A stretch of 64,000 nt of DNA from Aliarcobacter butzleri (GCF_900187115.1 NZ_LT906455.1:1426001-1490000), one strand, 5' to 3'. Counted from the first letter of the stretch, positions 17,622-26,722 are shown. The notes: generated by a model not told the origin, from the sequence alone. Numbers and translations are program-made.

Positions 17622-17774
17622 TGTACAATTTTTGTAAAGAATTGTACAAGTTTTTATTAGTGTAAATAAAAGTTACAACCCTATATAAGCTTTTTGCTGA
17701 TTTTAAATTTCAAAATTAATGAGTTCAAAAATTGTACATAATTTTTAATTTTTACTTAACTACATTTTTGTACA
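17622..17774. promoter_or_regulatory. Cluster of four TGTACA sites between acnB and a divergent thioesterase gene
   Basis: TGTACA occurs at 17622-17627, 17643-17648, 17733-17738 and 17769-17774. Three are within AATTGTACA (one of them reversed). The first and third form a perfect 16-bp inverted repeat, TTATGTACAATTTTTG and CAAAAATTGTACATAA. In DNA this AT-rich a six-base word with two G/C positions should be rare, so four in 153 bp looks functional. The region is shared by acnB (minus) and the gene at 17811 (plus). The binding protein is unknown. Confidence 0.6.
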
Positions 17775-17810
17775 TTTAAAATCTTAAAATCTATAAAAAA
17801 AGAGAAAATA

Positions 17811-18251
17811 ATGATAAAAATATTAGAAAATAAACTACACAATGAGATTCCTTTAACAAAATTTATGGATTTAAAAATCACAAAATATGATGAAAAAGAG
17901 TTAATCACAATAGCACCTTTAAATAAAAATATAAATGATAAAGGTACAGCTTTTGGAGGAAGTTTAGCAACATTGACTATTATTTCAGGATGGAGCATTT
18001 GTTGCTTAATTTCAAAAGAGTTAGAGATTAATAGTGAAAATATCGTAGTTATAAAAAATGAACACTCATATAGAAAACCAGTAACAAAAGAGCTAATTTG
18101 CCATACAAAAAGACCAACAAAAGATGAAATTGAAAATTTAAAAAATAAATTGCTTTTGAAAAAAAGTGCTTCGATAAAAATAAGTTCACAAATTATAGAA
18201 GATGGTGAAGTTTGTGTAGATTTTACAGGATATTATGTAATTAAAATATAA
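17811..18251 (+). CDS. YiiD C-terminal-domain-like thioesterase
   Basis: This is a 146-residue hotdog-fold protein resembling the thioesterase domain of YiiD (PF09500). The central KGTAFGGSLATLTIISGW is the typical helix that follows an N(D)xxGTxFGG motif. It probably hydrolyses an acyl-CoA or acyl-ACP thioester, but the substrate is unknown. It is divergent from acnB. Its 3' end overlaps the convergent diguanylate cyclase gene by 11 bp, so there is no room for a separate terminator. Confidence 0.75.
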   Translation: MIKILENKLHNEIPLTKFMDLKITKYDEKELITIAPLNKNINDKGTAFGGSLATLTIISGWSICCLISKELEINSENIVVIKNEHSYRKPVTKELICHTKRPTKDEIENLKNKLLLKKSASIKISSQIIEDGEVCVDFTGYYVIKI

Positions 18252-19236
18252 TATCCTTTACTGTTACCCTATTTTTATCATCTTTTTTTGATTTATATAA
18301 AAGTTTATCAACTTCATGGTAAATTATTGAAGGATTTGTATTTATATCTAGTTTTAAAATATTTCCTAAACCAATCGATACAGTTAAATATTTGTAGTTT
18401 GATTTTGGTGAAGCTTCAATTTTTAAATCTTCTATCTTTTTTCTAACTCTTTCCATTATTATAGAAGCATCTTTAAAATCATTTACATCAAATAAAACTG
18501 CAAACTCTTCTCCACCTATTCTAAAAGCATAATCTGTTGAACGTAAAAAACTATTTTTTAAAGTTTTTCCGATTTCTTCAAGAACTAAATCGCCTTTTTG
18601 ATGTCCATAATAATCGTTATAATCTTTAAAAAAATCCACATCTATTATTGCAAAAGAGAATTGATGTTTAAATCGTATTAATTGATTTACTTTTTTTTCT
18701 AAAATATCTTGAAAATAACGTCTATTATATAAAGATGTTAAAGAATCTGTAATTGATAAATCATTTAATAGTTTATTCTTTTCATCTAAGTCTAAAAGTG
18801 CTTTTTTATAATCACTTACGTCTAACATCAAACCAACAAGTCCAATAATTTCACCATCAATAACAAAAGATGATTTATAAAAATGATAATCTCTTGTAAC
18901 TCCATCAGAACACTTTACTTTTCCCTCATAAAACTGCTCTTTTGCAGTTAAAAAAAGACTTTTATCTTTTTCATAATAAACATCTGCATTCTCTTTTGGT
19001 ATAACATGCCCTAAATCATAAAGCGTTTTTCCTAAAATTTCCTCTTTTGGAATACCTAAAATTAGTCTAGAAAAAGTATCATTACAATGTTCATAAACTC
19101 CATTTTTGTTTTTATAAAACATTGGACTAGGCATTATGTCAAACATCTTTTTTAGAAAAAAGTTGTTAAATTTCACTTCCTTTTCGAGAGAATTCACTTT
19201 TAATGTTAATTCTTCACAACTTAACATTTCATCCAT
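18241..19236 (-). CDS. PAS-GGDEF diguanylate cyclase
   Basis: This is a predicted cytoplasmic sensor of 331 residues. A short coiled segment is followed by a PAS domain (~25-145, PMFYKNKNGVYEHCN) and a GGDEF domain (~165-330). The active site reads GGEEF. An RxxD inhibitory site (RSTD) stands five residues upstream, so product feedback is expected. No membrane segment is seen. It makes c-di-GMP from GTP in response to an unknown PAS ligand. The 218-bp gap to yebC holds only an AT-rich hairpin. Confidence 0.88.
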   Translation of the reverse strand: MDEMLSCEELTLKVNSLEKEVKFNNFFLKKMFDIMPSPMFYKNKNGVYEHCNDTFSRLILGIPKEEILGKTLYDLGHVIPKENADVYYEKDKSLFLTAKEQFYEGKVKCSDGVTRDYHFYKSSFVIDGEIIGLVGLMLDVSDYKKALLDLDEKNKLLNDLSITDSLTSLYNRRYFQDILEKKVNQLIRFKHQFSFAIIDVDFFKDYNDYYGHQKGDLVLEEIGKTLKNSFLRSTDYAFRIGGEEFAVLFDVNDFKDASIIMERVRKKIEDLKIEASPKSNYKYLTVSIGLGNILKLDINTNPSIIYHEVDKLLYKSKKDDKNRVTVKDIIF

Positions 19237-19415
19237 ATTCTTCCTTCAAAAAATCTTGTATAGTATGATTTTTCTATATTTTAATCTTTATGTACTATAT
19301 AACATACCAAATTAAATTATATTTAATATTATTATTTTAAATTATTTATTTGAGAATAAGTTTAGGATTAGTGATAAAAAAATATAAAATGAGAAATTTA
19401 AAAAAGAATAAATCA

Positions 19416-19443
19416 ATAAGATATAGATTTTACTATATCTTAT
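19416..19443 (-). terminator. AT-rich hairpin downstream of yebC
   Basis: This is a perfect 11-bp stem, ATAAGATATAG / CTATATCTTAT, with a 6-base loop, 12 bases after the yebC stop. There is no clear T-run after the stem on the minus strand, so it is a weak terminator candidate. Confidence 0.4.
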
Positions 19444-19454
19444 GAAATTAGAAA

Positions 19455-20165
19455 TTATGCTATATTTGTATAAACAGCTTGAACATCATCATCATCCTCA
19501 AGCTTTTCGATTAATTTTCCAATATCTTCTTGTTGAGCTTCAGTAAACTCTTGAGGATTATTTGGAATTCTTTTTAACTCAGCTTTTGTTAAAGCGATAC
19601 CAAGTTCTTCAAACTTACTATTCATATTTCCAAAATCTGTATAATTTGCATAAGCTAAACATAAACCATCTTCTTCTTCAAGTTCTTCAAGTCCAGCATC
19701 TATTAATTCCATTTCTAAATCTTCAAGTTCATAATTACTTGGTTTATTAAATTCAAAAATAGCTTTTCTATCAAAGAAAAATTCTAAAGAACCAGTTGGA
19801 ACAACTTGTCCATTTGTTTTGTTAAAATACATTTTTATGTTTGCAACTGTTCTTGTATTGTTATCTGTTGCAGTTTCAACAAATATCAAAACTCCGTGAG
19901 GTCCTTTTCCTTCAAAATTTACTTCACTAAAATTTGCAGAATCTTTTCCTGTTGCTCTTTTTATAGCCGCATCAATATTTGCTTTTGGCATATTTTCAGC
20001 TTTTGCATTTAATATAGCAGTTCTTAAAGCTGAATTCATTTCTGGATCAGGAACACCAGTTTTTGCAGCTACTTCAATAGCACGCGCCAATTTTGGGAAA
20101 ACTCTTGACATATTTCCCCATCTTTTCATCTTAGCTGCTTTTCTATATTCAAAGGCTCTACCCAT
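19455..20165 (-). CDS. yebC: YebC/PmpR-family protein
   Basis: This member of the YebC/TACO1 family has 236 residues. The start MGRAFEYRKAAKMKRW is the conserved family N-terminus, and GGAG lies eight bases upstream of the ATG at 20165; a longer in-frame reading from 20201 does not fit the family. Members bind DNA as regulators or assist translation of difficult stretches on the ribosome. Which applies here cannot be told from sequence. It is divergent from mlaA. Confidence 0.93.
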   Translation of the reverse strand: MGRAFEYRKAAKMKRWGNMSRVFPKLARAIEVAAKTGVPDPEMNSALRTAILNAKAENMPKANIDAAIKRATGKDSANFSEVNFEGKGPHGVLIFVETATDNNTRTVANIKMYFNKTNGQVVPTGSLEFFFDRKAIFEFNKPSNYELEDLEMELIDAGLEELEEEDGLCLAYANYTDFGNMNSKFEELGIALTKAELKRIPNNPQEFTEAQQEDIGKLIEKLEDDDDVQAVYTNIA

Positions 20166-20300
20166 TAAATCACTCCAAACTATTTTTAAAATTTTTGGCA
20201 ATTATACCAATTTTGTAATAATATATTTATAAAAAACCTTTTTAAAGTTTCTCTGTACAATATTTGAATATAATATAGCTTTATTTTTAAGGATTCTAAT

Positions 20301-21044
20301 TTGAAAAAGATTATTTTTATACTACTATTTACACTTGTTAGTTTTGCAAATGAGGCTAATACAAATGATATTTCAGATGAATTTGATTCAGAGTTTGCTT
20401 CAAAAACAAAAGAAGTTTTTGATCCGCTTAGTGGATACAACAGAGTTATGACATCATTTAATGATAAATTTTATATATATGTTTTAACACCAACTGCAAA
20501 AGGTTATGCTTATGTAGTTCCAGAAACTGCAAGAATAGGAATAGATAACTTTTTTACAAACTTATTCTTTCCAATTAGATTTACAAATAATTTATTACAA
20601 TTAAAATTTCAAAATGCAAGTGAAGAGTTAGGACGATTTTTGATGAATACTATCTGGGGACTTGGAGGATTTATGGATCCTGCAACAAATGAACTTGATA
20701 TGAAAATTCATAAAGAAGATTTTGGGCAAACTTTAGGATTTTACGGAGTTGGTGAAGGTTTTCATATAGTTTTACCATTTTTAGGACCATCAAATTTAAG
20801 AGATTTAACTGGATTAGTTGCTGGAGAAATTATCTCACCTACTAGTACAATGGGAGAACATACATTTAAATATAAAATTCCAAATAATGCTTTAGAAGAG
20901 TTTGGTCTTGTATCTTTATATAAAGTTAATGAGTTCTCATTTAATCCAAATCAATATGAAATCATAAAAAAAGATGCTCTAGATTTATATCCATTTTTAA
21001 GAGATATTTATACTCAATCTAGACAAAAACAAATAGAGGAATAA
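20301..21044 (+). CDS. mlaA: MlaA/VacJ-family outer-membrane lipid-asymmetry protein
   Basis: MlaA extracts misplaced phospholipids from the outer leaflet of the outer membrane. This 247-residue protein has a signal peptide ending near SFA-NEA and the family core DPLSGYNRVM, PETARIGIDNFFTNL and GLGGFMDPA. It has no lipobox cysteine, so unlike Escherichia coli MlaA it is probably not a lipoprotein. The start is a TTG at 20301 with AAGGA upstream. It is followed after three bases by mlaC, then an RND-type exporter. Confidence 0.9.
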   Translation: MKKIIFILLFTLVSFANEANTNDISDEFDSEFASKTKEVFDPLSGYNRVMTSFNDKFYIYVLTPTAKGYAYVVPETARIGIDNFFTNLFFPIRFTNNLLQLKFQNASEELGRFLMNTIWGLGGFMDPATNELDMKIHKEDFGQTLGFYGVGEGFHIVLPFLGPSNLRDLTGLVAGEIISPTSTMGEHTFKYKIPNNALEEFGLVSLYKVNEFSFNPNQYEIIKKDALDLYPFLRDIYTQSRQKQIEE

Positions 21045-21047
21045 AAG

Positions 21048-21638
21048 ATGATTAAATATAATTTTTCAAAAATTTTATTATTAATTACATTAATATTATC
21101 AAATGCTTTTGCTTTAAAAGAAGATGAAATACAAAGTGAAATGACAAAAAAGATTGATAATGTTTTAGAAATTTTACAGCAAAAAGATAAATCAAATACA
21201 CAAAAAGGTGATGATATCATAAAAATTGTTGATGATGTTTTTGATTATGAATTAATGGCAAAAATAGCTTTAGGAAAAGAGGCTTGGGCTTCAATAACGC
21301 CTGAAAAACAAAAAGAATTTTCAAAAGTTTTTGAAGATAAATTAAAAAAATCATATATTGAAAAACTTGAACTTTACAATGACCAAAAAGTAAAAATCAT
21401 CGGTCTAAAACCTTATAATAACACAAGATTACAACTTGAAACTGAACTTTTAGGAAAAGATGGAACTTATCAAATAAATTACAACTTTTATAATAAATCA
21501 AAAGATTCTAATGAATGGTTAATTTACGATGTTGATTTAGTTGGAGTAAGTATTATTCAAACTTATAGACAACAATTCGCTGGTATTTTAAAAGAAAAAA
21601 CATTTGATGAGATGTTTGAACAATTTAAGAACCAATAA
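21048..21638 (+). CDS. mlaC: MlaC/Ttg2D-family periplasmic phospholipid-binding protein
   Basis: This is a soluble periplasmic carrier of 196 residues with a signal peptide ending near NAFA. The MlaC fold is recognisable from DDVFDYELMAKIALGKEAW and from the later strands LLGKDGTYQINYNFY and WLIYDVDLVGVSIIQTYRQQF. It overlaps the next gene by one base (TAATG). In this gene order it would shuttle lipid between MlaA and the RND protein rather than an MlaFEDB transporter, which is not encoded in the window. Confidence 0.92.
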   Translation: MIKYNFSKILLLITLILSNAFALKEDEIQSEMTKKIDNVLEILQQKDKSNTQKGDDIIKIVDDVFDYELMAKIALGKEAWASITPEKQKEFSKVFEDKLKKSYIEKLELYNDQKVKIIGLKPYNNTRLQLETELLGKDGTYQINYNFYNKSKDSNEWLIYDVDLVGVSIIQTYRQQFAGILKEKTFDEMFEQFKNQ

Positions 21639-24124
21639 TGTTTAAAAAACTCTACGATACTTTTATATTTAAGTATCCTCTCCTTGTTTTACTTCTTTCA
21701 ACTTTATTTGTCTCTATTTTAGGCTATTATGCAACTAAAGTAGAGATTGATGCAAGTGCAGAAACTTTACTTTTAGATGATGATAAAGATTTAATGTTTT
21801 TTAGAGAAGTAAATAAAAGATATGAAAATTCAAACTTCTTAATTGTAACTTTTTCACCAAATAAAGATTTACTTTCAGAAGAAAGTTTAGACACTATAAA
21901 AGAGATTTCAAAAGAGTTTGAAAATGTTTCAAACATCAAAAAAGTCGATTCAATATTGACTGTTCCACTTTTACAATCTCCTATTCGCCCAATATCAGAT
22001 TTAGTTTCTGGAATAGACTCTTTAGAAACAAAAGAGTTTGATAAATCTTTAGTTAAAAATGAATTTTTAACTTCACCAATTTATTCAAATGCTTTGGTAA
22101 GTAGTGATTTTAAAACAACAGCTTTAATTTTAGATTTAAAAGATGATAAACGATATTTTGAACTTTTAGAAAAAAGAAATGCTCTTTTAGCAAAAGAAAA
22201 AAATAACACTATTTCTAATCTTGAAAAGCAAGAGTTAGAAAATACTATTTTAGAGTTTAAAGCTTATAGAGATTTAACAAGACATAATGATAGTAAAAAT
22301 ATCCAAGAAATTAGAGATATTATAAAAAAATATGAAAGCCAGGGAAAAATATTTCTTGGTGGTGTAAATATGATAGCATCAGATGCCGTAAGTTTTGTAA
22401 AAAAAGATTTGCTAATTTATGGTTTAAGCTTGATTATTATCTTTATTTTTATTTTATGGTTCATTTTTAGAAGAATTAGATGGGTAATTATTCCTTTATT
22501 AATCTGTTTTATTTCTATTATTTCAACAGGAGGAGTTTTAGGAATTTTTAATTGGGAAGTTACAGTTATATCCTCAAACTTTGTCGCACTTCAACTAATT
22601 ATTACAATGTCAATTGTAATTCACTTAATAGAAAGATATAGAGAATTATATTTTAGATATAAAAATGCAAACCAATACAAACTTGTAATGAATACAGTTT
22701 TATCAAAATTAATGCCTTGTTTCTTGGCTATTATTACAACAGTTGTTGGATTTGGTTCGTTAGTTTTATCAAAAATTGAACCAGTTATAAACTTAGGTTT
22801 AATGATGAGTATAGGTATTGTAATTTCATTAATACTTTCATTTATTGTTTTTCCTATTATTTTATTGCTGATTGGGAAAAAAGATGAATTTGATAATAAA
22901 TCTAATAGAAAAATTTCATTTATAAATAGATGCTCATATATAGTTGAAAATCATGGAAAAGCTATTATTGTTATAAGTATTTTAGCTACTATTTTTTCAG
23001 TAATTGGTGCTTCAAAACTTTTTGTTGAAAATAGTTTTATAAATTATTTTAAACAATCAACAGAGATTTATAAAGGTATGATTGTAATAGATGAAAATCT
23101 AGGAGGAACAACTCCTCTTGATATTATCATAAAATTTAAAGATGATGAAAAAACAGATGTAAATAGTCAAACTCAACAAAGTGAAATCGATGATTTTGAA
23201 AATGAATTTGCACAAAAAGATGAAGATAAACAATATTGGTTTTCTCAAGATAAAATGCAAACAATTATGGCTGTTCATGACTATTTAGAAACTATTCCAG
23301 AAATTGGAAAAGTTCAATCACTTGCAACTTTATTAAAAGTAGGACAACTTCTAAATAATGGAAAAGATTTAGATGGTATAACTTTAGCTTTATTTTATAC
23401 TCAGTTACCAGATGATTATAAAAAGCTAATTTTATCTCCATTTATAAATATTGAAGCAAATGAAGCTAGAATAACAATGAGGATAGTGGATTCAAATCCA
23501 AAATTAAGAAGAAATGAACTTTTAACTAAAATTGAAACAGATTTAAGAGAGATTATAAAAAACAAAGAAACAACTTATAAATTATCAAACTTAATGGTTT
23601 TATATAATAATATGCTTCAATCGCTATTTAATTCACAAATAGCAACAGCAGGAACATCTATTTTAGTATTATCAATAATGTTTTTTTTAATATTTAGATT
23701 ATCAAAAATTGTTTTTATAGCAATAGTTTCAAATTTAATTCCTATTTCTTTAGTTTTTGGAATTATGGGATGGCTTGGAATCCCACTTGATATTATGACT
23801 ATTACAATTGCAGCTATTGCTTTAGGAATTGCTGTTGATGATACAATTCACTTTATTCATAGATTTGAAGTAGAATATAAATTTGACCATAACTACATGA
23901 ATGCAATAAAAAGAGCGCACGAAGGTATAGGTCATGCGATGTATTATACAACTATCATAATAGTTATTGGTTTTTCTATTTTGATGCTGTCAAATTTAGT
24001 TCCAACTATCTATTTTGGACTATTAACAGGTGTTGTTATGATTAGTGTTTTAGCAGCAGATTTATTACTATTGCCAAAAATGATTTTAATGTTAAAACCA
24101 TATAATAAAAAGGAGAGATTATAA
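21638..24124 (+). CDS. RND/MMPL-family membrane transporter (HpnN-like), lipid export partner of MlaA-MlaC
   Basis: This is an 828-residue inner-membrane protein with the two-fold RND layout. One N-terminal helix and a large periplasmic domain (~35-250) lead into a five-helix block, and the pattern repeats (periplasmic ~445-660, helices ~665-815). The second half has the proton-relay-like AIALGIAVDDTIHFIHRFEVEY; the matching site in the first half is degenerate (SIVIHLIERYREL). It is fused translationally to mlaC and logically completes a three-component lipid pathway, like Campylobacter jejuni Cj1371-1373 (from memory). The direction of transport is not shown. Confidence 0.85.
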   Translation: MFKKLYDTFIFKYPLLVLLLSTLFVSILGYYATKVEIDASAETLLLDDDKDLMFFREVNKRYENSNFLIVTFSPNKDLLSEESLDTIKEISKEFENVSNIKKVDSILTVPLLQSPIRPISDLVSGIDSLETKEFDKSLVKNEFLTSPIYSNALVSSDFKTTALILDLKDDKRYFELLEKRNALLAKEKNNTISNLEKQELENTILEFKAYRDLTRHNDSKNIQEIRDIIKKYESQGKIFLGGVNMIASDAVSFVKKDLLIYGLSLIIIFIFILWFIFRRIRWVIIPLLICFISIISTGGVLGIFNWEVTVISSNFVALQLIITMSIVIHLIERYRELYFRYKNANQYKLVMNTVLSKLMPCFLAIITTVVGFGSLVLSKIEPVINLGLMMSIGIVISLILSFIVFPIILLLIGKKDEFDNKSNRKISFINRCSYIVENHGKAIIVISILATIFSVIGASKLFVENSFINYFKQSTEIYKGMIVIDENLGGTTPLDIIIKFKDDEKTDVNSQTQQSEIDDFENEFAQKDEDKQYWFSQDKMQTIMAVHDYLETIPEIGKVQSLATLLKVGQLLNNGKDLDGITLALFYTQLPDDYKKLILSPFINIEANEARITMRIVDSNPKLRRNELLTKIETDLREIIKNKETTYKLSNLMVLYNNMLQSLFNSQIATAGTSILVLSIMFFLIFRLSKIVFIAIVSNLIPISLVFGIMGWLGIPLDIMTITIAAIALGIAVDDTIHFIHRFEVEYKFDHNYMNAIKRAHEGIGHAMYYTTIIIVIGFSILMLSNLVPTIYFGLLTGVVMISVLAADLLLLPKMILMLKPYNKKERL

Positions 24125-24687
24125 TGAATATAGCAATTTATTGTGGTTCAGCATTTGGAAATGATGAGATTTATGAAAATGCCACTAAAAAATTAGCGCA
24201 GAAATTAGCACAAAAAGATATTAATATCGTATATGGAGGTTCAAAACAAGGACTTATGGGAATAATGTCAAATGAATCTTTAAAGCTAAAAAATACTGTA
24301 ACAGGTGTTATCACTTATGATTTATCTTCAAAAGAATTAGAAAATGAAAATATATCAAAAATATACAAAGTTGATACAGTAAACCAAAGAAAAGAAAAGA
24401 TGGCTGAACTATCAGATGCATTTATTGCTATGCCAGGAGGTTATGGAACTTTTGATGAAATATTTGATGTTATTACATCTGCACAAATAGGTTATCATAA
24501 AAAACCATGTGCTTTTTATAATATAAATGGCTATTATGACAAATTAATTGAATTTTTAAGAAATTGTGTAAAAGAAGGTTTTATTAAAGAAAGTTTTGTT
24601 GAAATGCTGATAGTTTCGGATGATGTAGATGAATTAATAGAAAAAATATTAAGCTATAAAGCACCTAAAAATAAGTGGGAGATATAA
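24124..24687 (+). CDS. LOG-family nucleotide phosphoribohydrolase (TIGR00730)
   Basis: This Rossmann-fold protein of 187 residues has the LOG motif PGGYGTFDE and the upstream arginine/lysine motif (NQRKEKMAELSDA). Family members cleave cytokinin riboside 5'-monophosphates or related nucleotide 5'-monophosphates to base and ribose-5-phosphate. The ATG overlaps the RND gene stop (TAATG), so it belongs to the mla operon by position only. No functional link is known to me. Confidence 0.9.
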   Translation: MNIAIYCGSAFGNDEIYENATKKLAQKLAQKDINIVYGGSKQGLMGIMSNESLKLKNTVTGVITYDLSSKELENENISKIYKVDTVNQRKEKMAELSDAFIAMPGGYGTFDEIFDVITSAQIGYHKKPCAFYNINGYYDKLIEFLRNCVKEGFIKESFVEMLIVSDDVDELIEKILSYKAPKNKWEI

Positions 24688-24747
24688 AAAATATTTATAT
24701 TTACTCTTTATTAATTATTTATTTAATAAGGATTAACTGATGTTTTT

Positions 24748-24838
24748 TATAATTTCTTTATGAGTTAATAGACTTAATTAACTTTCTCCTAACTATATAC
24801 AAGTCGAAAGGGAAGCTTTTTAAAGCTTCCCTTTTTTT
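24748..24838 (+). ncRNA. Candidate small RNA ending in a strong terminator
   Basis: A TATAAT (24748-24753) is followed by an AGTTAAT/ATTAACT hairpin (24763-24783). Then comes an unpaired stretch containing TTTCTCCTAAC, and a strong intrinsic terminator. The predicted transcript of about 80 nt contains CTCCT, complementary to a Shine-Dalgarno sequence, between two hairpins, a common layout for trans-acting regulators. No recognisable -35 is present. It could equally be the 3' UTR of the upstream operon. Confidence 0.35.
24807..24838 (+). terminator. Strong Rho-independent terminator
   Basis: This is a 13-bp perfect stem, AAAGGGAAGCTTT / AAAGCTTCCCTTT (24807-24819, 24822-24834), with a 2-base loop and a T7 run. 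It lies 120 bp after the LOG gene and 25 bp before the HAD gene, so it either ends the mla operon or a small RNA. Confidence 0.9.
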
Positions 24839-24863
24839 ATTTTAAATTATTACTAGGAATAAA

Positions 24864-25499
24864 ATGGAAAAAAAATATATACTTTTTGATAATGATGGAG
24901 TTTTAGTAGAAACTGAGAACTGGTATTATGAAGCAAATAAAAAAGCCTTAAAAAAACTTGGATTAGATTTAGATTTTGATTTTTACCAAAGTATAATGAT
25001 AAAAGGCGGTAGCGCTTTTGAATTAGCTGAAATAAATCAAATTGAAAATGATGTTATAGAAAAACATAGAAAAATTCGAGATGAATATTATCAAGAATTT
25101 TTACTAACAAAAGACCTTGCTATTCCAAATGTAAAAAAAGTTCTAAATAACCTTTCAAAAAAATATAAAATGGCAATAGTTACAACTTCAAGAAGAGTTG
25201 ATTTTGAGTTAATTCATAAAAATAGAGGAATAAGTGACTTTATGGAGTTTATTCTTTGTGTAGAAGATTATGCAAAAGCTAAACCAAATCCTGAACCATA
25301 TTTAAAAGGATTAGAAAAGTTTGGTGCAAAAAATGAAGAAACTATTGTAGTTGAAGATTCACAAAGAGGTCTTATTTCAGCAGTAAATGCAAAAATAGAT
25401 TGCGCTATTGTAAAAAATAAATTTACAATAACACAAGATTTCTCAAAAGCTAAATATTTTTTAGAAACAATCGAAGAGTTAGAAGCTATTTTGAATTAA
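24864..25499 (+). CDS. HAD-superfamily hydrolase, subfamily IA
   Basis: This is a phosphatase or phosphomutase-like enzyme of 211 residues. Motif I is DNDGV, with the catalytic Asp pair at residues 8 and 10. Motif II is TTS in AIVTTSRR, motif III is a Lys in KAKPNPEPY, and motif IV is VVEDSQRG. A helical cap of the beta-phosphoglucomutase type lies between residues 15 and 80. The substrate cannot be assigned. It converges on and overlaps the tlpA-like gene by 4 bp. Confidence 0.85.
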   Translation: MEKKYILFDNDGVLVETENWYYEANKKALKKLGLDLDFDFYQSIMIKGGSAFELAEINQIENDVIEKHRKIRDEYYQEFLLTKDLAIPNVKKVLNNLSKKYKMAIVTTSRRVDFELIHKNRGISDFMEFILCVEDYAKAKPNPEPYLKGLEKFGAKNEETIVVEDSQRGLISAVNAKIDCAIVKNKFTITQDFSKAKYFLETIEELEAILN

Positions 25500-26062
25500 T
25501 TCTCAATAGCTACTTTTATATATTTTTCTAACTCTTCTTGAGATACTTTACCTATAAATTTTTTTACAAATTTCCCATCTTTTGAGAATAAAAACATTTC
25601 AGGAATTTTTTTTACATTAAATTCATCTGCTAATTTTTGATTATCTCCACCCATAGTAATTGTATAATTGATTTTATACTCTTCTATGAATTTTTTCATC
25701 TCTTCAGCTGTTTTATCATCTTGAAATAAAACTGAAACTATTTCAAAGTTATCTTTGTATTTCTCTTTTACATCTCTTAATTTAGGTATTGATTCAATAC
25801 AAGGTGGACACCAAGTAGCAAAAATATCAACTAATACAGCTTTTTTACCTTTAAACTCATCAAAATCTAAACCATTTGGAGTACTTTGAACACTAATAAA
25901 CTTTTCATTTGTTGAAATCAGAGTAAAAGGTTGCGACTCAAATTTTATATTTGTTTCTTCTTTTTTTGTTTTAGAAATAGCACTTTTGTCTATCGTTTCA
26001 GAACCACAACCACTAAATAATAAACCTAATAATACAAAACTAATTAAAAAAATATTCTTCAT
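25496..26062 (-). CDS. TlpA/ResA-like thioredoxin-fold lipoprotein
   Basis: This 188-residue protein begins with a lipoprotein signal (LLGLLFSGC), so it should be anchored to a membrane facing the periplasm. The thioredoxin active site is ATWCPPC, and the cis-Pro region is VKKIPEMFLF. TlpA-type proteins reduce disulfides, for example in cytochrome c maturation. It is the last gene of a dsbB-dsbA-like-tlpA operon, 12 bp after the DsbA-like gene, so the operon combines oxidising and reducing partners. Confidence 0.85.
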   Translation of the reverse strand: MKNIFLISFVLLGLLFSGCGSETIDKSAISKTKKEETNIKFESQPFTLISTNEKFISVQSTPNGLDFDEFKGKKAVLVDIFATWCPPCIESIPKLRDVKEKYKDNFEIVSVLFQDDKTAEEMKKFIEEYKINYTITMGGDNQKLADEFNVKKIPEMFLFSKDGKFVKKFIGKVSQEELEKYIKVAIEN

Positions 26063-26074
26063 CTTTTTATCTTT

Positions 26075-26722
26075 CTATTTATAAATTTCTGCTTCTACTA
26101 AATCAAATAAAGCTTTAGTAGATAATGTTTTTAATTCAACCCCATTTACAAAAATAGTTGGAGTTCCTCTAACTCCTAACTTTCTAGCATCTGAAGTATC
26201 TGTATTTATAATTTCATCATATTTAGGATTATTCATATCATTTTTTAACTTTGTAATATCAAGATTTGGAATTGCAGTTAAAAGTTCCCATAATAATTCT
26301 GGTTTTTCATTATTGTGTTGCGCCCATAAAGGTTGTTTTTCAAATATTACATCTAAAACTTCATCATATTTATTTTGCTCTCTTGAAGCTTCTAAAAGTT
26401 TAATAGCAAATTCTGAATTTTTATGATTTGCTAAATATTTTATAACTATTTGAATATCTTCGTGATACTCTTTATATAATTTTCTAACAACAGGACTGAA
26501 TAAAGCACAAGATTCACATTCAGGGTCAAGAAATTCTACAACATATATATTTTTTTTATTTTCACCATGTTTCATAGAGTAATCTCTTACTAACAATTCA
26601 TTTATATTTGAAACAGATGATACTATTTCAGTTTGTTTTTCACTTTTATATAAAAAAGTCAAACTAACAAATATGGCTATAATAACAACCAATGAACCTA
26701 AAATCAGCTTTTTATTTTGCAT
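26075..26722 (-). CDS. DsbA-family periplasmic thiol-disulfide oxidoreductase
   Basis: This 215-residue protein has an N-terminal membrane anchor or signal (~8-25). Its DsbA-like thioredoxin fold (Thioredoxin_4) has the active site DPECESCALF and cis-Pro in RGTPTIFVNG. It probably forms disulfides in exported proteins and is reoxidised by the DsbB encoded immediately upstream, whose 3' end it overlaps by 11 bp. The CESC active site differs from the CPHC of classical DsbA. Confidence 0.85.
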   Translation of the reverse strand: MQNKKLILGSLVVIIAIFVSLTFLYKSEKQTEIVSSVSNINELLVRDYSMKHGENKKNIYVVEFLDPECESCALFSPVVRKLYKEYHEDIQIVIKYLANHKNSEFAIKLLEASREQNKYDEVLDVIFEKQPLWAQHNNEKPELLWELLTAIPNLDITKLKNDMNNPKYDEIINTDTSDARKLGVRGTPTIFVNGVELKTLSTKALFDLVEAEIYK

